NCBI GenBank assembly: GCA_023474015.1
Contig: JAMCYN010000152.1
Span: 1 to 32,204 of the forward strand
Origin: Armatimonadota bacterium
GTDB lineage: Bacteria; Armatimonadota; UBA5829
DNA: 32,204 nt
Direction: 5' to 3'
The translations under genes were made by a program, and so were the position numbers. Of the stretch, positions 1 through 7,586 are shown one piece after another. Each line of letters begins with the position of its first letter. Positions within the stretch are counted from its first letter, which is position 1. Below the pieces are notes generated by a model that saw only the letters and a program-made list of their open reading frames with translations, was not told the DNA's origin and did not search any database.

Positions 1-558
1 GAGCTTGAGGCCGAGGCAAAAGAGTCCGCCGGCTGTGAATGCGAGAAGCCGGTCTCCTCTGATGTGGTGGAACCGGGTTCGAATGAGCCGGAAAGTGCCA
101 AGCCCAAGAAGCGCGGCAAGCCGTCGATGAAGCCTGTCGGCGTGCCCGACGACAAGGCGCAGAAGAACTTCACCGATCCCGAATCGAAGATAATGTTGGC
201 TGGGGACAAGTCGTTCATTCAAGGCTACAATGCGCAGGCGGCGGCAGATAGTGATTATCAGGTTGTGGTCGCGACGATGGTTACAAACCAGGCGGCTGAT
301 TCACAGCATGTTGAGTCGATGACTGAACAGATCGAGGAAAACAATGGGCGATTGTCCGACGAGATGAGTTTGGATGCCGGTTACTATTCCAACGCGAACG
401 TGGAGTATCTGAAGTCGAAACACATAGACATGTATATGCCCCCTTGCAGACTCAAGCATAGGGAATACAGGGATGCAAAACCGGAGTCCCTGACCGAGGC
501 GAGCACTCTTCGAGAGCAAATGAAGTCGAAAGTGCTTACCGATGATGGTCGAGGGTAG
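1..558 (+). pseudogene. IS1182-type transposase remnant, 5' cut by window edge, 3' truncated
   Basis: The reading frame is open from the first base of the window, so the GTG at 64 is not a real start. The protein shows the core of IS1182/IS5-type DDE transposases: 'DPESKIM', then 'GYNAQAAADSDYQVVVA', 'VTNQAADS' and 'SLDAGYYSN', whose Asp is the likely second catalytic acid. A late 'STLREQMKSKVLTDDGRG' matches the conserved 'ERM..KL.t..GR' stretch. It stops just after this. The C-terminal part that should carry the catalytic Glu and the 'EPVFGqiK' region is absent, and I could not find it in other frames before the next gene. This is therefore a non-functional remnant. Part of it (481-517) recurs exactly, inverted, inside the next gene. 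Confidence 0.8.
481..517 (+). repeat. 37-bp exact inverted repeat, copy 1 (in transposase remnant)
   Basis: Bases 481-517 are the exact reverse complement of 958-994, with base i pairing with base 1475-i. In this copy the sequence encodes 'PESLTEASTLRE', which fits the normal course of an IS1182-type transposase, so this is probably the source copy. The match ends abruptly on both sides. Confidence 0.95.
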
Positions 559-632
559 GATGTTGAAATCCTTTCGGGTTTGTGGAATACCATCACTATA
601 CTGTCAATATAGCTTAAGAGGTAATGATCTCG

Positions 633-2639
633 ATGGTCAATCCGAATCCGGATGGGGATGGCAGCGCTCAGGCTAAACTCGAGGGGCAGCCGCCGGCTCT
701 CAAGCAGCTATTAGCTTCCGTGAACGTGGCGCGGAAGCAGATCAGTATGTATGGAACTGATCATCCAAATTCAGTGGAAGCCACCACACGCCTGGCCGAT
801 TGCGTTGAGGAGTTCACCAGCAACTTCGACCGCGCCACCTGCGTCTTCACGAACACCGCCATAATAGTCAACGAACACTACTACGCAGGCTCACGCGATA
901 GCGCGGATATGTGCCAGCGCCTCCGTGTGCGCGGGGTTATGGCCATCACGTTCATCGGCTCTCGAAGAGTGCTCGCCTCGGTCAGGGACTCCGGGTTCCT
1001 GAACATAGAGCCGAAGGAGGTCCGAGCGCAGGAAGGGCCAAGCACGTTCCTCCGCAGACGCGGGGTCAGCCGGATCGTGCTTACCGAAACTATCTATACG
1101 GCAAGTGACGGCGAGCAATCAAACGACGGCAATGAGCAGGATTGCAGCGGTGTCAACGAAGATCGAGTCATCGCTGCTGTCATCGACTGGCTTTCCAAGA
1201 ACGACGATGAGAATGAAGATGACGAACCCGCGCGGAAGCTGCCGGTCAGCCAGGTGCTATCCGACCCAGACTCCGCCGCCAGGCTGATACGTGAGGCGGT
1301 CACCAAACTGCATGTCTCACGCAGGAAGGAAGCGGGCGAGTCGGCGACCGAAGTCGTCCAGGAGCTTAAGGCCCTTATGGGCGAAGACCACGACGAGTGG
1401 GACAATGTCACTCCCCAGATCAGAAAAGCGATGTCGAAGTTGCCCAAGGAAATGCGGCCCTCGGCTGTCGGGTTTATGTTCGAGGAAGACGAAAATGAGG
1501 ATACGCCATCCGGACCGAGAAAAACGACCGGGATGGATGAAGCCGAAGCAGTGGTCCACGAATTGATGGAGGAAGTTTCGACCTCCGCGACACCGGAGGA
1601 GATGACCGCTCATCCCGCTTTGGAAAAGCTTTTCGGAGCTAGGGCCGAGGGCATGCTGTCGAGCTGGCGCAGAGAATTGCAGCCGACATCGGTCATGGAA
1701 AGCTCGGGCAGGACGCTGGGAACGCTCATGACATGGGAAAGCTCCGCCTGCGAGCACGGTCGCATCGCACAGGCGACCGCCGTCTTGATAGCTCGTGCAC
1801 TGGAAGCCGAGTCATTCGATATCGCGCTTGCGCTGGCGGTGGGACTGCTCAGTGACGCAGAGCAGGATGAGGAACTCGGCTGGCGACGGACGAACGTCAA
1901 GGCCGCGTTGACAAGCATAGATTCAACCGCGCTTTCCACGCTCGTACGCGAGGCAGCCAAGTCAAAGCACCACACAGGCATCGAGATCGCGGCGTCCATA
2001 TTGAAGCTTATCCCACAGATGGCAATGACTCTCACGGACCTGGTCGGGACGCGAGAGGGCGCGGGAATTGCAGAACCCTTGAAAGGGGCCATCCGGCAGT
2101 TGGGCCAGGGCGCGCTTTCTGCCTTGGCGAACCTACTGCATGATGGTTCGCCAGCGGCCAGGGAAGCGGCGCTCACCATATTGATAGACTCCGGTCGCGG
2201 CTGGGCGATTGAGGAAATCGCTTCAGTAATGAAGGCTGGCGACCCCATGTTCATCATCAAGGCACTCGCCGTGCTGCCAAGGGTGCGCATCCCTTTATCC
2301 ACCGAGACATGCCTCGGCGCGCTGGCGCACCCGATGTCGGAGGTGCGGTGCGCGGCAATTGCGGCGCTGGGCGAAATGCAGGACATCTCCGCGCTGCCCC
2401 AACTCATACGCGCGGCGAGACGCTATTCAGCGTTCACGGGTCCGAGAATGGAACACATCGCCGCTATCAATGCCATTGGGCGCTTCCGTGATCCGGAGGC
2501 CAGGGATTGTCTTAAAAAGATCGCTAACTGTCGTCCGTTGATTGGTCGGGCGCGATACGAGCCCGTGAGGCGGGCAGCGGAACAAGCTCTGGAGACAGTG
2601 AACGCGGATAATGCCTGCAGCAACGCGAAGGCCGCTTAG
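633..2639 (+). CDS. HEAT-repeat protein with N-terminal domain related to the adjacent HD-GYP protein
   Basis: About 668 aa with no signal peptide, so probably cytosolic. I chose the ATG at 633 over 624 because the AAGAGG at 616-621 is only 2 nt from 624 but 11 nt from 633. Residues ~20-160 form a domain that also opens the downstream HD-GYP protein (compare 'MYGTDHPNSVEA' with 'QYGRSHPLIEEM', and 'RRRGVSRIVLTE' with 'GRRGVTHVQTKS'). An acidic linker follows. The last ~170 residues contain HEAT-type helical repeats ('SALANLLHDGSPAAREAAL', 'ALAHPMSEVRCAAIAALGEM', 'YEPVRRAAEQALE'), usually protein-binding scaffolds. It ends 10 nt before the HD-GYP gene, so the two are probably co-transcribed and may act in one signalling pathway. 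Residues encoded by 958-994 come from a copied transposase segment and may damage the N-terminal domain. Confidence 0.72.
   Translation: MVNPNPDGDGSAQAKLEGQPPALKQLLASVNVARKQISMYGTDHPNSVEATTRLADCVEEFTSNFDRATCVFTNTAIIVNEHYYAGSRDSADMCQRLRVRGVMAITFIGSRRVLASVRDSGFLNIEPKEVRAQEGPSTFLRRRGVSRIVLTETIYTASDGEQSNDGNEQDCSGVNEDRVIAAVIDWLSKNDDENEDDEPARKLPVSQVLSDPDSAARLIREAVTKLHVSRRKEAGESATEVVQELKALMGEDHDEWDNVTPQIRKAMSKLPKEMRPSAVGFMFEEDENEDTPSGPRKTTGMDEAEAVVHELMEEVSTSATPEEMTAHPALEKLFGARAEGMLSSWRRELQPTSVMESSGRTLGTLMTWESSACEHGRIAQATAVLIARALEAESFDIALALAVGLLSDAEQDEELGWRRTNVKAALTSIDSTALSTLVREAAKSKHHTGIEIAASILKLIPQMAMTLTDLVGTREGAGIAEPLKGAIRQLGQGALSALANLLHDGSPAAREAALTILIDSGRGWAIEEIASVMKAGDPMFIIKALAVLPRVRIPLSTETCLGALAHPMSEVRCAAIAALGEMQDISALPQLIRAARRYSAFTGPRMEHIAAINAIGRFRDPEARDCLKKIANCRPLIGRARYEPVRRAAEQALETVNADNACSNAKAA
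958..994 (-). repeat. 37-bp exact inverted repeat, copy 2 (inside HEAT-repeat gene)
   Basis: This is the reverse complement of 481-517 and encodes 'GSRRVLASVRDSGF' in the HEAT protein. The neighbouring HD-GYP protein has 'GITESEIVDLAEV' in the same place, with the same spacing on both sides (30 residues from the preceding Val to the following acidic-rich stretch). The foreign patch thus seems to replace native sequence without changing length or frame. Confidence 0.9.
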
Positions 2640-2649
2640 GAGGCTATTC

Positions 2650-4074
2650 ATGGATCCTCAATTTGATGACTCGGCAGTTCCGAACCCATCGCCGAATAGT
2701 CGCTCGGTCGACATCGATGTTCGCATAGCCGATGCGCTCGCGAAAGTCGGTATCTGCGCCCGCAGCGTGGGGCAGTATGGACGGTCACACCCGTTGATAG
2801 AGGAAATGGCCGGGGCCGCCTATCAGGCCCTTATCGAACTGCTGACAGTTCGGCCAACTCTGGTGGTGGCTTGCACGGAGACATTTCTGGCACTTGAAAA
2901 CTACCCCATTGAAGACACCGTTGGCACCCTGGCCGTGCTGGCAAAGACCCTCAGCGACAGAAGAGTCGCCGAACTGAAGATCATCGCCGGAATCACGGAA
3001 AGCGAGATCGTTGACCTGGCCGAGGTCCTCAGCATGACTCCGGAAGACCTTGCGCTACGGGGTGGAACGGCGATGGAGCTGGGCAGGCGCGGGGTGACCC
3101 ACGTGCAAACGAAGTCCGGCATTATGCCCATGGAGACTCGTGAGGCCAAGGACCCGGCCGATATATATGAAGAGGCGCTGCTTCTGGTGGAGGAAGCCAT
3201 GCGCGCCGTGGAATCGGGCCTTCAAATCCCCGTGCCGGAGATCAGGGCGGTGGTGTCGGATTCCCTCCAAAGTCTGATAAGCGACGACAGCACGCTCCTC
3301 GCCCTGACCGGCATCAGGAGCTACGATAGATATCTCTCGGAGCACAGCGTGAACGTGTGCATACTGTCGATGGTCTTGAGCAAGGACCTCGGGCTGGACT
3401 CGGCTGCGACGCTGGAGCTTGGGATTTCGGCGATGCTCCACGATGTGGGCAAAGTGTTCGTGCCGGCGGATATCGTTCGGAAGCCGGGAAAGCTCAGCGA
3501 AGAGGAGTGGCAGCAGATTCGACGGCACCCCGCCGAAGGCGCGAGGGCGCTGGCCGGACTTCCCGACCTCCCCGCGCTGACTTCGACGATCGCGCTCGAG
3601 CATCATGTTCGCGCCGACGGAACCGGTTACCCGATGATTCCGACATCTCAGAAGCCTCACCTCCTGAGTCGACTGGTGGCAATCGTGGATACATACGACG
3701 CGCTTACAACTGACAGGCCCTACCGCACGCGCTGGAGCGGGCAGCAGGCAATCGCGTGGATGCTTTACGAAGCCCCTACTCAATATGACAGGCAGTTGCT
3801 GGCTCGCTTCGCGGCGCGCGCGAGGCTGTATCCGCTGGGGTCGATGGTCAGGCTGAAAAAAGGCGATTACGCAATAGTCATCGGCGGAAATAAGGACCAC
3901 CCGCGCAGGCCCGTCCTCAGGGTCGTGACGAGCTCGGACTCGCTGGCCGGTGCATCGAGAGAGATCGATCTTTCGACAAACACCGACCCCGGGCTGGAGA
4001 TCGATGTGGTCGCCCAGCCGGTGGAAGTACTCTTGCCATATGCGGATAGATTGGTGGCCGGGGCAAGGGCATGA
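2650..4074 (+). CDS. HD-GYP-type phosphohydrolase, likely cyclic-di-GMP phosphodiesterase
   Basis: 474 aa from the ATG at 2650, which has a strong TAGGAGG 6 nt upstream overlapping the stop of the previous gene. An upstream in-frame start at 2611 lies inside that gene and is unlikely. Residues 20-160 are the N-terminal domain shared with the HEAT protein. The HD-GYP domain covers ~220-365: His232 (EHS), His264-Asp265 (LHDVGK), His293 (RRHPAEG), His318-His319, the GYP signature at 326-328 within 'DGTGYP', and 'DTYDALTTDRPYR' at ~347-359. All expected metal ligands appear present, so hydrolysis of c-di-GMP is plausible; this is family knowledge, not shown here. The final ~90 residues contain 'YPLGSMVRLKKGDYAIV', a small beta-rich tail often found after HD-GYP domains in such proteins. 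No GGDEF domain or membrane segment is seen. Confidence 0.9.
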   Translation: MDPQFDDSAVPNPSPNSRSVDIDVRIADALAKVGICARSVGQYGRSHPLIEEMAGAAYQALIELLTVRPTLVVACTETFLALENYPIEDTVGTLAVLAKTLSDRRVAELKIIAGITESEIVDLAEVLSMTPEDLALRGGTAMELGRRGVTHVQTKSGIMPMETREAKDPADIYEEALLLVEEAMRAVESGLQIPVPEIRAVVSDSLQSLISDDSTLLALTGIRSYDRYLSEHSVNVCILSMVLSKDLGLDSAATLELGISAMLHDVGKVFVPADIVRKPGKLSEEEWQQIRRHPAEGARALAGLPDLPALTSTIALEHHVRADGTGYPMIPTSQKPHLLSRLVAIVDTYDALTTDRPYRTRWSGQQAIAWMLYEAPTQYDRQLLARFAARARLYPLGSMVRLKKGDYAIVIGGNKDHPRRPVLRVVTSSDSLAGASREIDLSTNTDPGLEIDVVAQPVEVLLPYADRLVAGARA

Positions 4075-4089
4075 ACACGCTGTAAGTCT

Positions 4090-4187
4090 TGTCATTCTGA
4101 GCCGCAGGCGAAGAATCTGCTTTTAATCATTCGTGATGTCATGACATTCAGTTCAAAGCAGATGCTTCGACTACGCTCAGCATGACA
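4090..4187. repeat. Imperfect palindromic intergenic repeat, possible bidirectional terminator
   Basis: Arm 1 (4090-4123) and arm 2 (4155-4187) are inverted copies, matching at roughly 27 of 33-34 positions with one gap, around a ~31-nt loop. Both carry 'CTGAGC', 'CGAAG' and 'ATCTGCTTT' blocks. It lies between the convergent HD-GYP and yhaM-like genes, so it could end transcription from both sides. The sequence resembles dispersed intergenic palindromes in other genomes; whether it is repeated elsewhere in this genome cannot be seen here. Confidence 0.7.
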
Positions 4188-4264
4188 TGTCTACGGCGTC
4201 GGCATGATAGGCAGTAAGGCTGCACGATATAAATGGGCACCACAAAGAAACCTGAGAGGCTGAT

Positions 4265-5311
4265 TTATTCCGCAAACGGATCGGAATCGTTGTCCACGGT
4301 GAAGAGTTCCAGATCTGGCTCCTCATCTTCATCTCCACCCCCGGAGTTCGGGAGGCGGGTCCGATGGCCCTTGAAGATGGGATGATTGAGCAGATGGTGC
4401 CGCTTGGTGAAAAGCCCTCGCTCGCCGGTCTCGTCCGATTCTTCTATCGCCTTTTCATACATGGCGACCTTTGCGTCAAGGTCGTCGGCGATGTGGAGCA
4501 TCAGCGCCTCGATACTCTTCGGCAGCTTCGGTGACCCCCACTCTCTCGTGCCATGGTGCGCGAGTATCATGTGCTGAAGGGCAAGGCTCAGGAGCGGGTC
4601 GAAGCCGTCGATTTCATCGGTGATCCGCTTGACCATCATCGCGCCGCCGACTATGTGCCCCACGAGGTTTCCCTCATCCGAGAGCTTGATAGAGCCGGTC
4701 CAGACGTATTCATCGATCTTGCCGATATCGTGCAGCACCGCGCCGGTCAGAAGGAGATCGCGGTCCGCCTGTGGATACAAATCCGCAAGCCGAGCGCAGG
4801 CCCGTGTGACATTTAGCGTATGTTCGAGGAGGCCGGACACATAGGCATGGTGGACGCTTTTCGCGGCGGGCGCCTGGCGGAACTTCCGAGCCAGCTTCTC
4901 ATCACTAAATATTTTATCGAGAAGACCTTTGAGCTGCTGATTGGTAATTTGGCCGAGGAGATCGTTGAGTGCGGACATCATCTGCTCGGGGTCCTTGTCG
5001 GAACTGCGAATAAAGTCGGCTGGGTCAATCGAATCGCCCCATTTTTGGAACGACTCAATTGTAAGCTGGGGGCTGTCGTTATAGCTTCGAACCGTCGCGT
5101 GGACGAGGATATAATCATCTTCGTCGAGCCGGGCCGTTTCCGATTCGGTGATGCTCCACTTGATGGCGTCGATCCCGCCTGTACGATCCACGAGCCTCAT
5201 CTTGAGATATGGGGAGCCGCCGCGAGTGCTCGAAACGGACTTCGAGGCTACAAGGAAAATCTCCTCCACCCTCAGCCCCTCGCGCAGATTGGACACGTAT
5301 AACTTCTTCAC
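4265..5311 (-). CDS. yhaM: YhaM-like 3'-5' exoribonuclease (OB-fold plus HD domain)
   Basis: 348 aa, starting at a GTG with GAGGA 8 nt upstream. Residues ~12-90 form an OB-fold nucleic-acid-binding domain ('YLKMRLVDRTGGIDAIKW', 'ILVHATVRSYNDSPQLTIES'). Residues ~150-295 are an HD domain with His154-His155 ('VHHAYVSGLLEHT'), the His194-Asp195 pair in 'AVLHDIGKI', and 'LAHHGTREWGSP'. This order and length match the YhaM/Cbf1 family, which degrades RNA and single-stranded DNA from the 3' end with a divalent metal. The acidic C-terminal tail ('GGGDEDEEPDLELFTVDNDSDPF') is probably disordered. It stands alone, convergent with the HD-GYP gene, and is likely a housekeeping gene. Confidence 0.88.
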   Translation of the reverse strand: MKKLYVSNLREGLRVEEIFLVASKSVSSTRGGSPYLKMRLVDRTGGIDAIKWSITESETARLDEDDYILVHATVRSYNDSPQLTIESFQKWGDSIDPADFIRSSDKDPEQMMSALNDLLGQITNQQLKGLLDKIFSDEKLARKFRQAPAAKSVHHAYVSGLLEHTLNVTRACARLADLYPQADRDLLLTGAVLHDIGKIDEYVWTGSIKLSDEGNLVGHIVGGAMMVKRITDEIDGFDPLLSLALQHMILAHHGTREWGSPKLPKSIEALMLHIADDLDAKVAMYEKAIEESDETGERGLFTKRHHLLNHPIFKGHRTRLPNSGGGDEDEEPDLELFTVDNDSDPFAE

Positions 5312-5345
5312 TCAAACATTCCTCGATTGAATTGTAGCTGAGGGA

Positions 5346-5525
5346 TAGTCAATAGTCAATAGTCGGGAGTCGGGAAGGGATGCGGCCCCTTCGGGACCGG
5401 CTTCGGCAACTCGACTACGCCTCGCAATCCGAAGCAACCCTACGTCGGTGCGAACAAAGGCTCGGCGGGAGCCTCGCCCTCCCTTCCCTAACTCCTAACT
5501 CCTAACTTCTAACTCCTAACCCGAC
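5346..5525. repeat. Inverted-repeat element with degenerate heptamer arrays
   Basis: The right arm (5480-5525) holds four to five tandem copies of a heptamer close to CTAACTC or CTAACTT. The left arm (5346-5380) holds shorter repeats (AATAGTC, then GGGAGTCGGG) ending in GGGAAGGGA, the reverse complement of TCCCTTCCC at the start of the right arm. Between them are GC-rich hairpins, for example AGGCTC/GAGCCT at 5458-5474. The whole looks like a foldback or MITE-like intergenic element. No coding sequence is apparent. Confidence 0.6.
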
Positions 5526-5625
5526 TTTACGAAATATATCCGTTATGGCAGGGAAAACCCTCGTGAAAAGCCGGGTTTTCGGCCTTCTGAGTGTAAGACC
5601 TAACTCGGCATGAATCTGCCGAGGT
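5526..5625. other. Non-coding stretch with two perfect hairpins beside the IS1634 end
   Basis: GAAAACCC at 5553-5560 pairs with GGGTTTTC at 5573-5580 (8-bp stem, 12-nt loop). CTCGGCA at 5604-5610 pairs with TGCCGAG at 5617-5623 (7-bp stem, 6-nt loop) and touches the insertion-sequence end. No gene and no remnant of the missing E1 C-terminus was recognised here. Confidence 0.5.
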
Positions 5626-5652
5626 TTAGCCCAACTTCCGCAGTTAACGGGG
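5626..5652 (+). repeat. IS1634-family left terminal inverted repeat
   Basis: Begins TTAGCCCAAC and continues through CTTCCGCAGTT to GGGG. It pairs with 7562-7586, with one mismatch over the first 20 bases. Confidence 0.85.
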
Positions 5653-5705
5653 TTTGAGAGCCTCTCTTGCGCGTAAAATCGGCTTTCAAGCCCCTGGTTT
5701 TTCCA

Positions 5706-7430
5706 CTACATTTCATGCACTTTCAAGTGCGTCGGCAGCGTTAGTCCGAGCCTTTGTAGCAGGATAGCCTGGTGTTTGGTCGGCTGGGCGACGCATCTGC
5801 GGCGGATGTTGACGCCACCTTTGGTCGGCAGCACAACATCCACCATCTGTATCTGCGATATCTCGTCCAGCACTTTTCTTGGCTCATCGCCCAGGCCCGC
5901 TATCCGGCACATCTGTCCGAGTGTTTTCCATAGGACAAATGCCAGAAAGCATACCAGAATGTGCGCCTGCACCCGTTCTTTCTTCTGGTGCCATATCGGG
6001 CGGATCGATAAATCGCTCTTATGAATGCGAAAGGCAGCTTCAGCCTGAGTGAGCTGGATGTAGGCCTTCCAAAGTTCCTCAGCGGTCCAATCCGTGATGT
6101 TGCTCCGCAGCAGGTAGCATCCCTCGCTCAAGGCTGACCAATCGCGCCAGGCATCGACCTTTGACCAGACCAGCTCCGCTCGGCCGTCGACGTCCTTTAC
6201 CTCTACATTGAATAGACCGGCAGCACGAGTGTTCGCGCCCAGTAGTTTACCAACCCGTTGGGCCACCGCGATAGGCTTCTGACGTTTTTTGGCGCAACCG
6301 GCGGCGATCTTTGTAAGACCGAGTTCAATACTCTTCTCAAAACGCTCATGCATCGCTTTCTCTTTCTCGCGACGCTGGGCGCTTCGACACAAGATGAATG
6401 TCTCGGCCCCATCGGGACACGGGCACAGCTTCACTTCCAGTCCCTTGTGGACAGTCTCCCAACCCTGATCGAGTAGTTGGCTCTCGAACTGCCTGAGCGT
6501 GGCTTTCGGAGTTCCCAAGATATAACGCTGACCATTTTCTTTCAGGAAATCGATATTATCCTCGCTCGTCATTCCACGGTCCATCACCCAGATTCGGTCA
6601 GCGCAACCATACTTTGAGCGGATACTTGTGACGATTTCCTCTACTGTCGTGGAGTCGTGGCGGTTGCCGTCGAAGATCTCATACGCAAACGGCATGCCAC
6701 ATTTGGACACCACCAACGCAATACATACCTGCTTGCAGTCACTGCGATGGTCACGAGAATATCCGCGTTTGGCCTGTTCGTTCGATGTGCACTGTCCCTC
6801 GAAATATGTGCTTGTTACATCGTAAAGAAGCAGATCGTATTCTATCTCGAATAAGTCGCCGAGCCGCTTCTTTAGATGCTTCTCCAACTCAGTCTTGTGC
6901 GGAAGCAATGCGTCCAGCGCGCGATACAGACGGTCATCGTTCACCTTTCCAACCGGCACCCCCAGAAGATCGCCCAGAGCAGTCCGCTCATAAAGATGCT
7001 CAGCTATGCGCAGTTCACTCGATGGATCGCACAGTCGAGACAGCACCAATACCAGCGACATCATTGACCACGGGATATCTTCGCGCCCCCGAGGCATAAC
7101 GTTATCCATGAACTCAGTAAGCCCCAGCTTCTCCAGCACCCGCAGACCGAGCCAAGCTCCTCCGAAGAACTTTGTGCGTTCCACCTTGACCCGTGAGGTA
7201 TCCACCTCGGCCCAGCGAGGCCGGCACTCATCGAATAAACTCTCCTGGTGAATGCGATCTTCGTTGCCGGATGCTGCCTCTTTCACGCCGATCCGCTCAG
7301 GTTCGTCCATGGCGCCCAGATGCGCCACCACCCGCTGGCGAGGACCGCGCTGGGTTCGGTAGTTCTCCACCAACTGCCAGTAGTCTTTGATCTGTCCGCT
7401 GACCTTGCGGCGACACTTGCGTAGATACAT
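5706..7430 (-). CDS. IS1634-family transposase, full length
   Basis: 574 aa DDE transposase that would move the surrounding element. The N-terminus 'MYLRKCRRKVSGQIKDYWQLVENYRT' is typical of the family. Catalytic residues appear intact: Asp204 in 'LLYDVTSTYFEG', Asp284 in 'IWVMDRGMTSEDNI', and Glu464 in 'QAEAAFRIHKSDLSIRPIWH', followed by the 'RVQAHILVCFLAFVLWK' helix. No frameshift or internal stop is present, so it may still be active. It is transcribed in the same direction as the truncated E1 gene upstream, so it could be driven by that gene's promoter. Confidence 0.93.
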   Translation of the reverse strand: MYLRKCRRKVSGQIKDYWQLVENYRTQRGPRQRVVAHLGAMDEPERIGVKEAASGNEDRIHQESLFDECRPRWAEVDTSRVKVERTKFFGGAWLGLRVLEKLGLTEFMDNVMPRGREDIPWSMMSLVLVLSRLCDPSSELRIAEHLYERTALGDLLGVPVGKVNDDRLYRALDALLPHKTELEKHLKKRLGDLFEIEYDLLLYDVTSTYFEGQCTSNEQAKRGYSRDHRSDCKQVCIALVVSKCGMPFAYEIFDGNRHDSTTVEEIVTSIRSKYGCADRIWVMDRGMTSEDNIDFLKENGQRYILGTPKATLRQFESQLLDQGWETVHKGLEVKLCPCPDGAETFILCRSAQRREKEKAMHERFEKSIELGLTKIAAGCAKKRQKPIAVAQRVGKLLGANTRAAGLFNVEVKDVDGRAELVWSKVDAWRDWSALSEGCYLLRSNITDWTAEELWKAYIQLTQAEAAFRIHKSDLSIRPIWHQKKERVQAHILVCFLAFVLWKTLGQMCRIAGLGDEPRKVLDEISQIQMVDVVLPTKGGVNIRRRCVAQPTKHQAILLQRLGLTLPTHLKVHEM

Positions 7431-7561
7431 AACAGCATTCTACACAAGACCGGCAACTTCTGCGTTTCCACTACACGCCGATTTCGGCAGAAAACAATGC
7501 CGCGCCACCCTCAAAGGCTACTCCGAAACGCCGCCAAATGCCCTGAAAATATTTTCTTGGA

Positions 7562-7586
7562 CCCCAAACTGCGGAAGGTGGGCTAA
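7562..7586 (-). repeat. IS1634-family right terminal inverted repeat
   Basis: Read on the minus strand it begins TTAGCCCACC and continues CTTCCGCAGTTTGGGG. It lies inside the open frame of the truncated E1 gene and marks the junction after E1 residue 584. Confidence 0.85.

Larger units (their letters stand above)
5626..7586 (-). mobile_element. Complete IS1634-family insertion sequence (~1.96 kb)
   Basis: Ends are defined by inverted repeats: 5626-5645 on the plus strand and 7586-7567 on the minus strand match at 19 of 20 bases (TTAGCCCA, then A or C, then CTTCCGCAGTT), and both soon run into GGGG. One intact transposase gene lies inside. The flanks next to the two ends (AGGT and TCAC) show no target-site duplication. 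The E1 gene is cut at the right end, but its missing 3' part is not beyond the left end, so a deletion or rearrangement followed insertion. Confidence 0.85.

Noticed and set aside
2611..2649. Upstream start for the HD-GYP gene
   Set aside because: It would overlap the end of the HEAT gene, while the ATG at 2650 has a TAGGAGG at ideal spacing.
5485..5525. Tandem short repeats as a possible CRISPR array
   Set aside because: The repeats are about 7 bases long and directly adjacent, with no spacers and no cas genes nearby.
5700..7475. TTTCCACTACA direct repeat at 5700-5710 and 7465-7475 as a target-site duplication
   Set aside because: Both copies lie inside the inverted repeats that define the element, so they cannot be its target duplication.
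7471..7586. C-terminal tail of the fused E1 protein as a new domain
   Set aside because: This tail is encoded by the end of the IS1634-type element, inside its terminal inverted repeat and inner sequence, so it is an insertion by-product.
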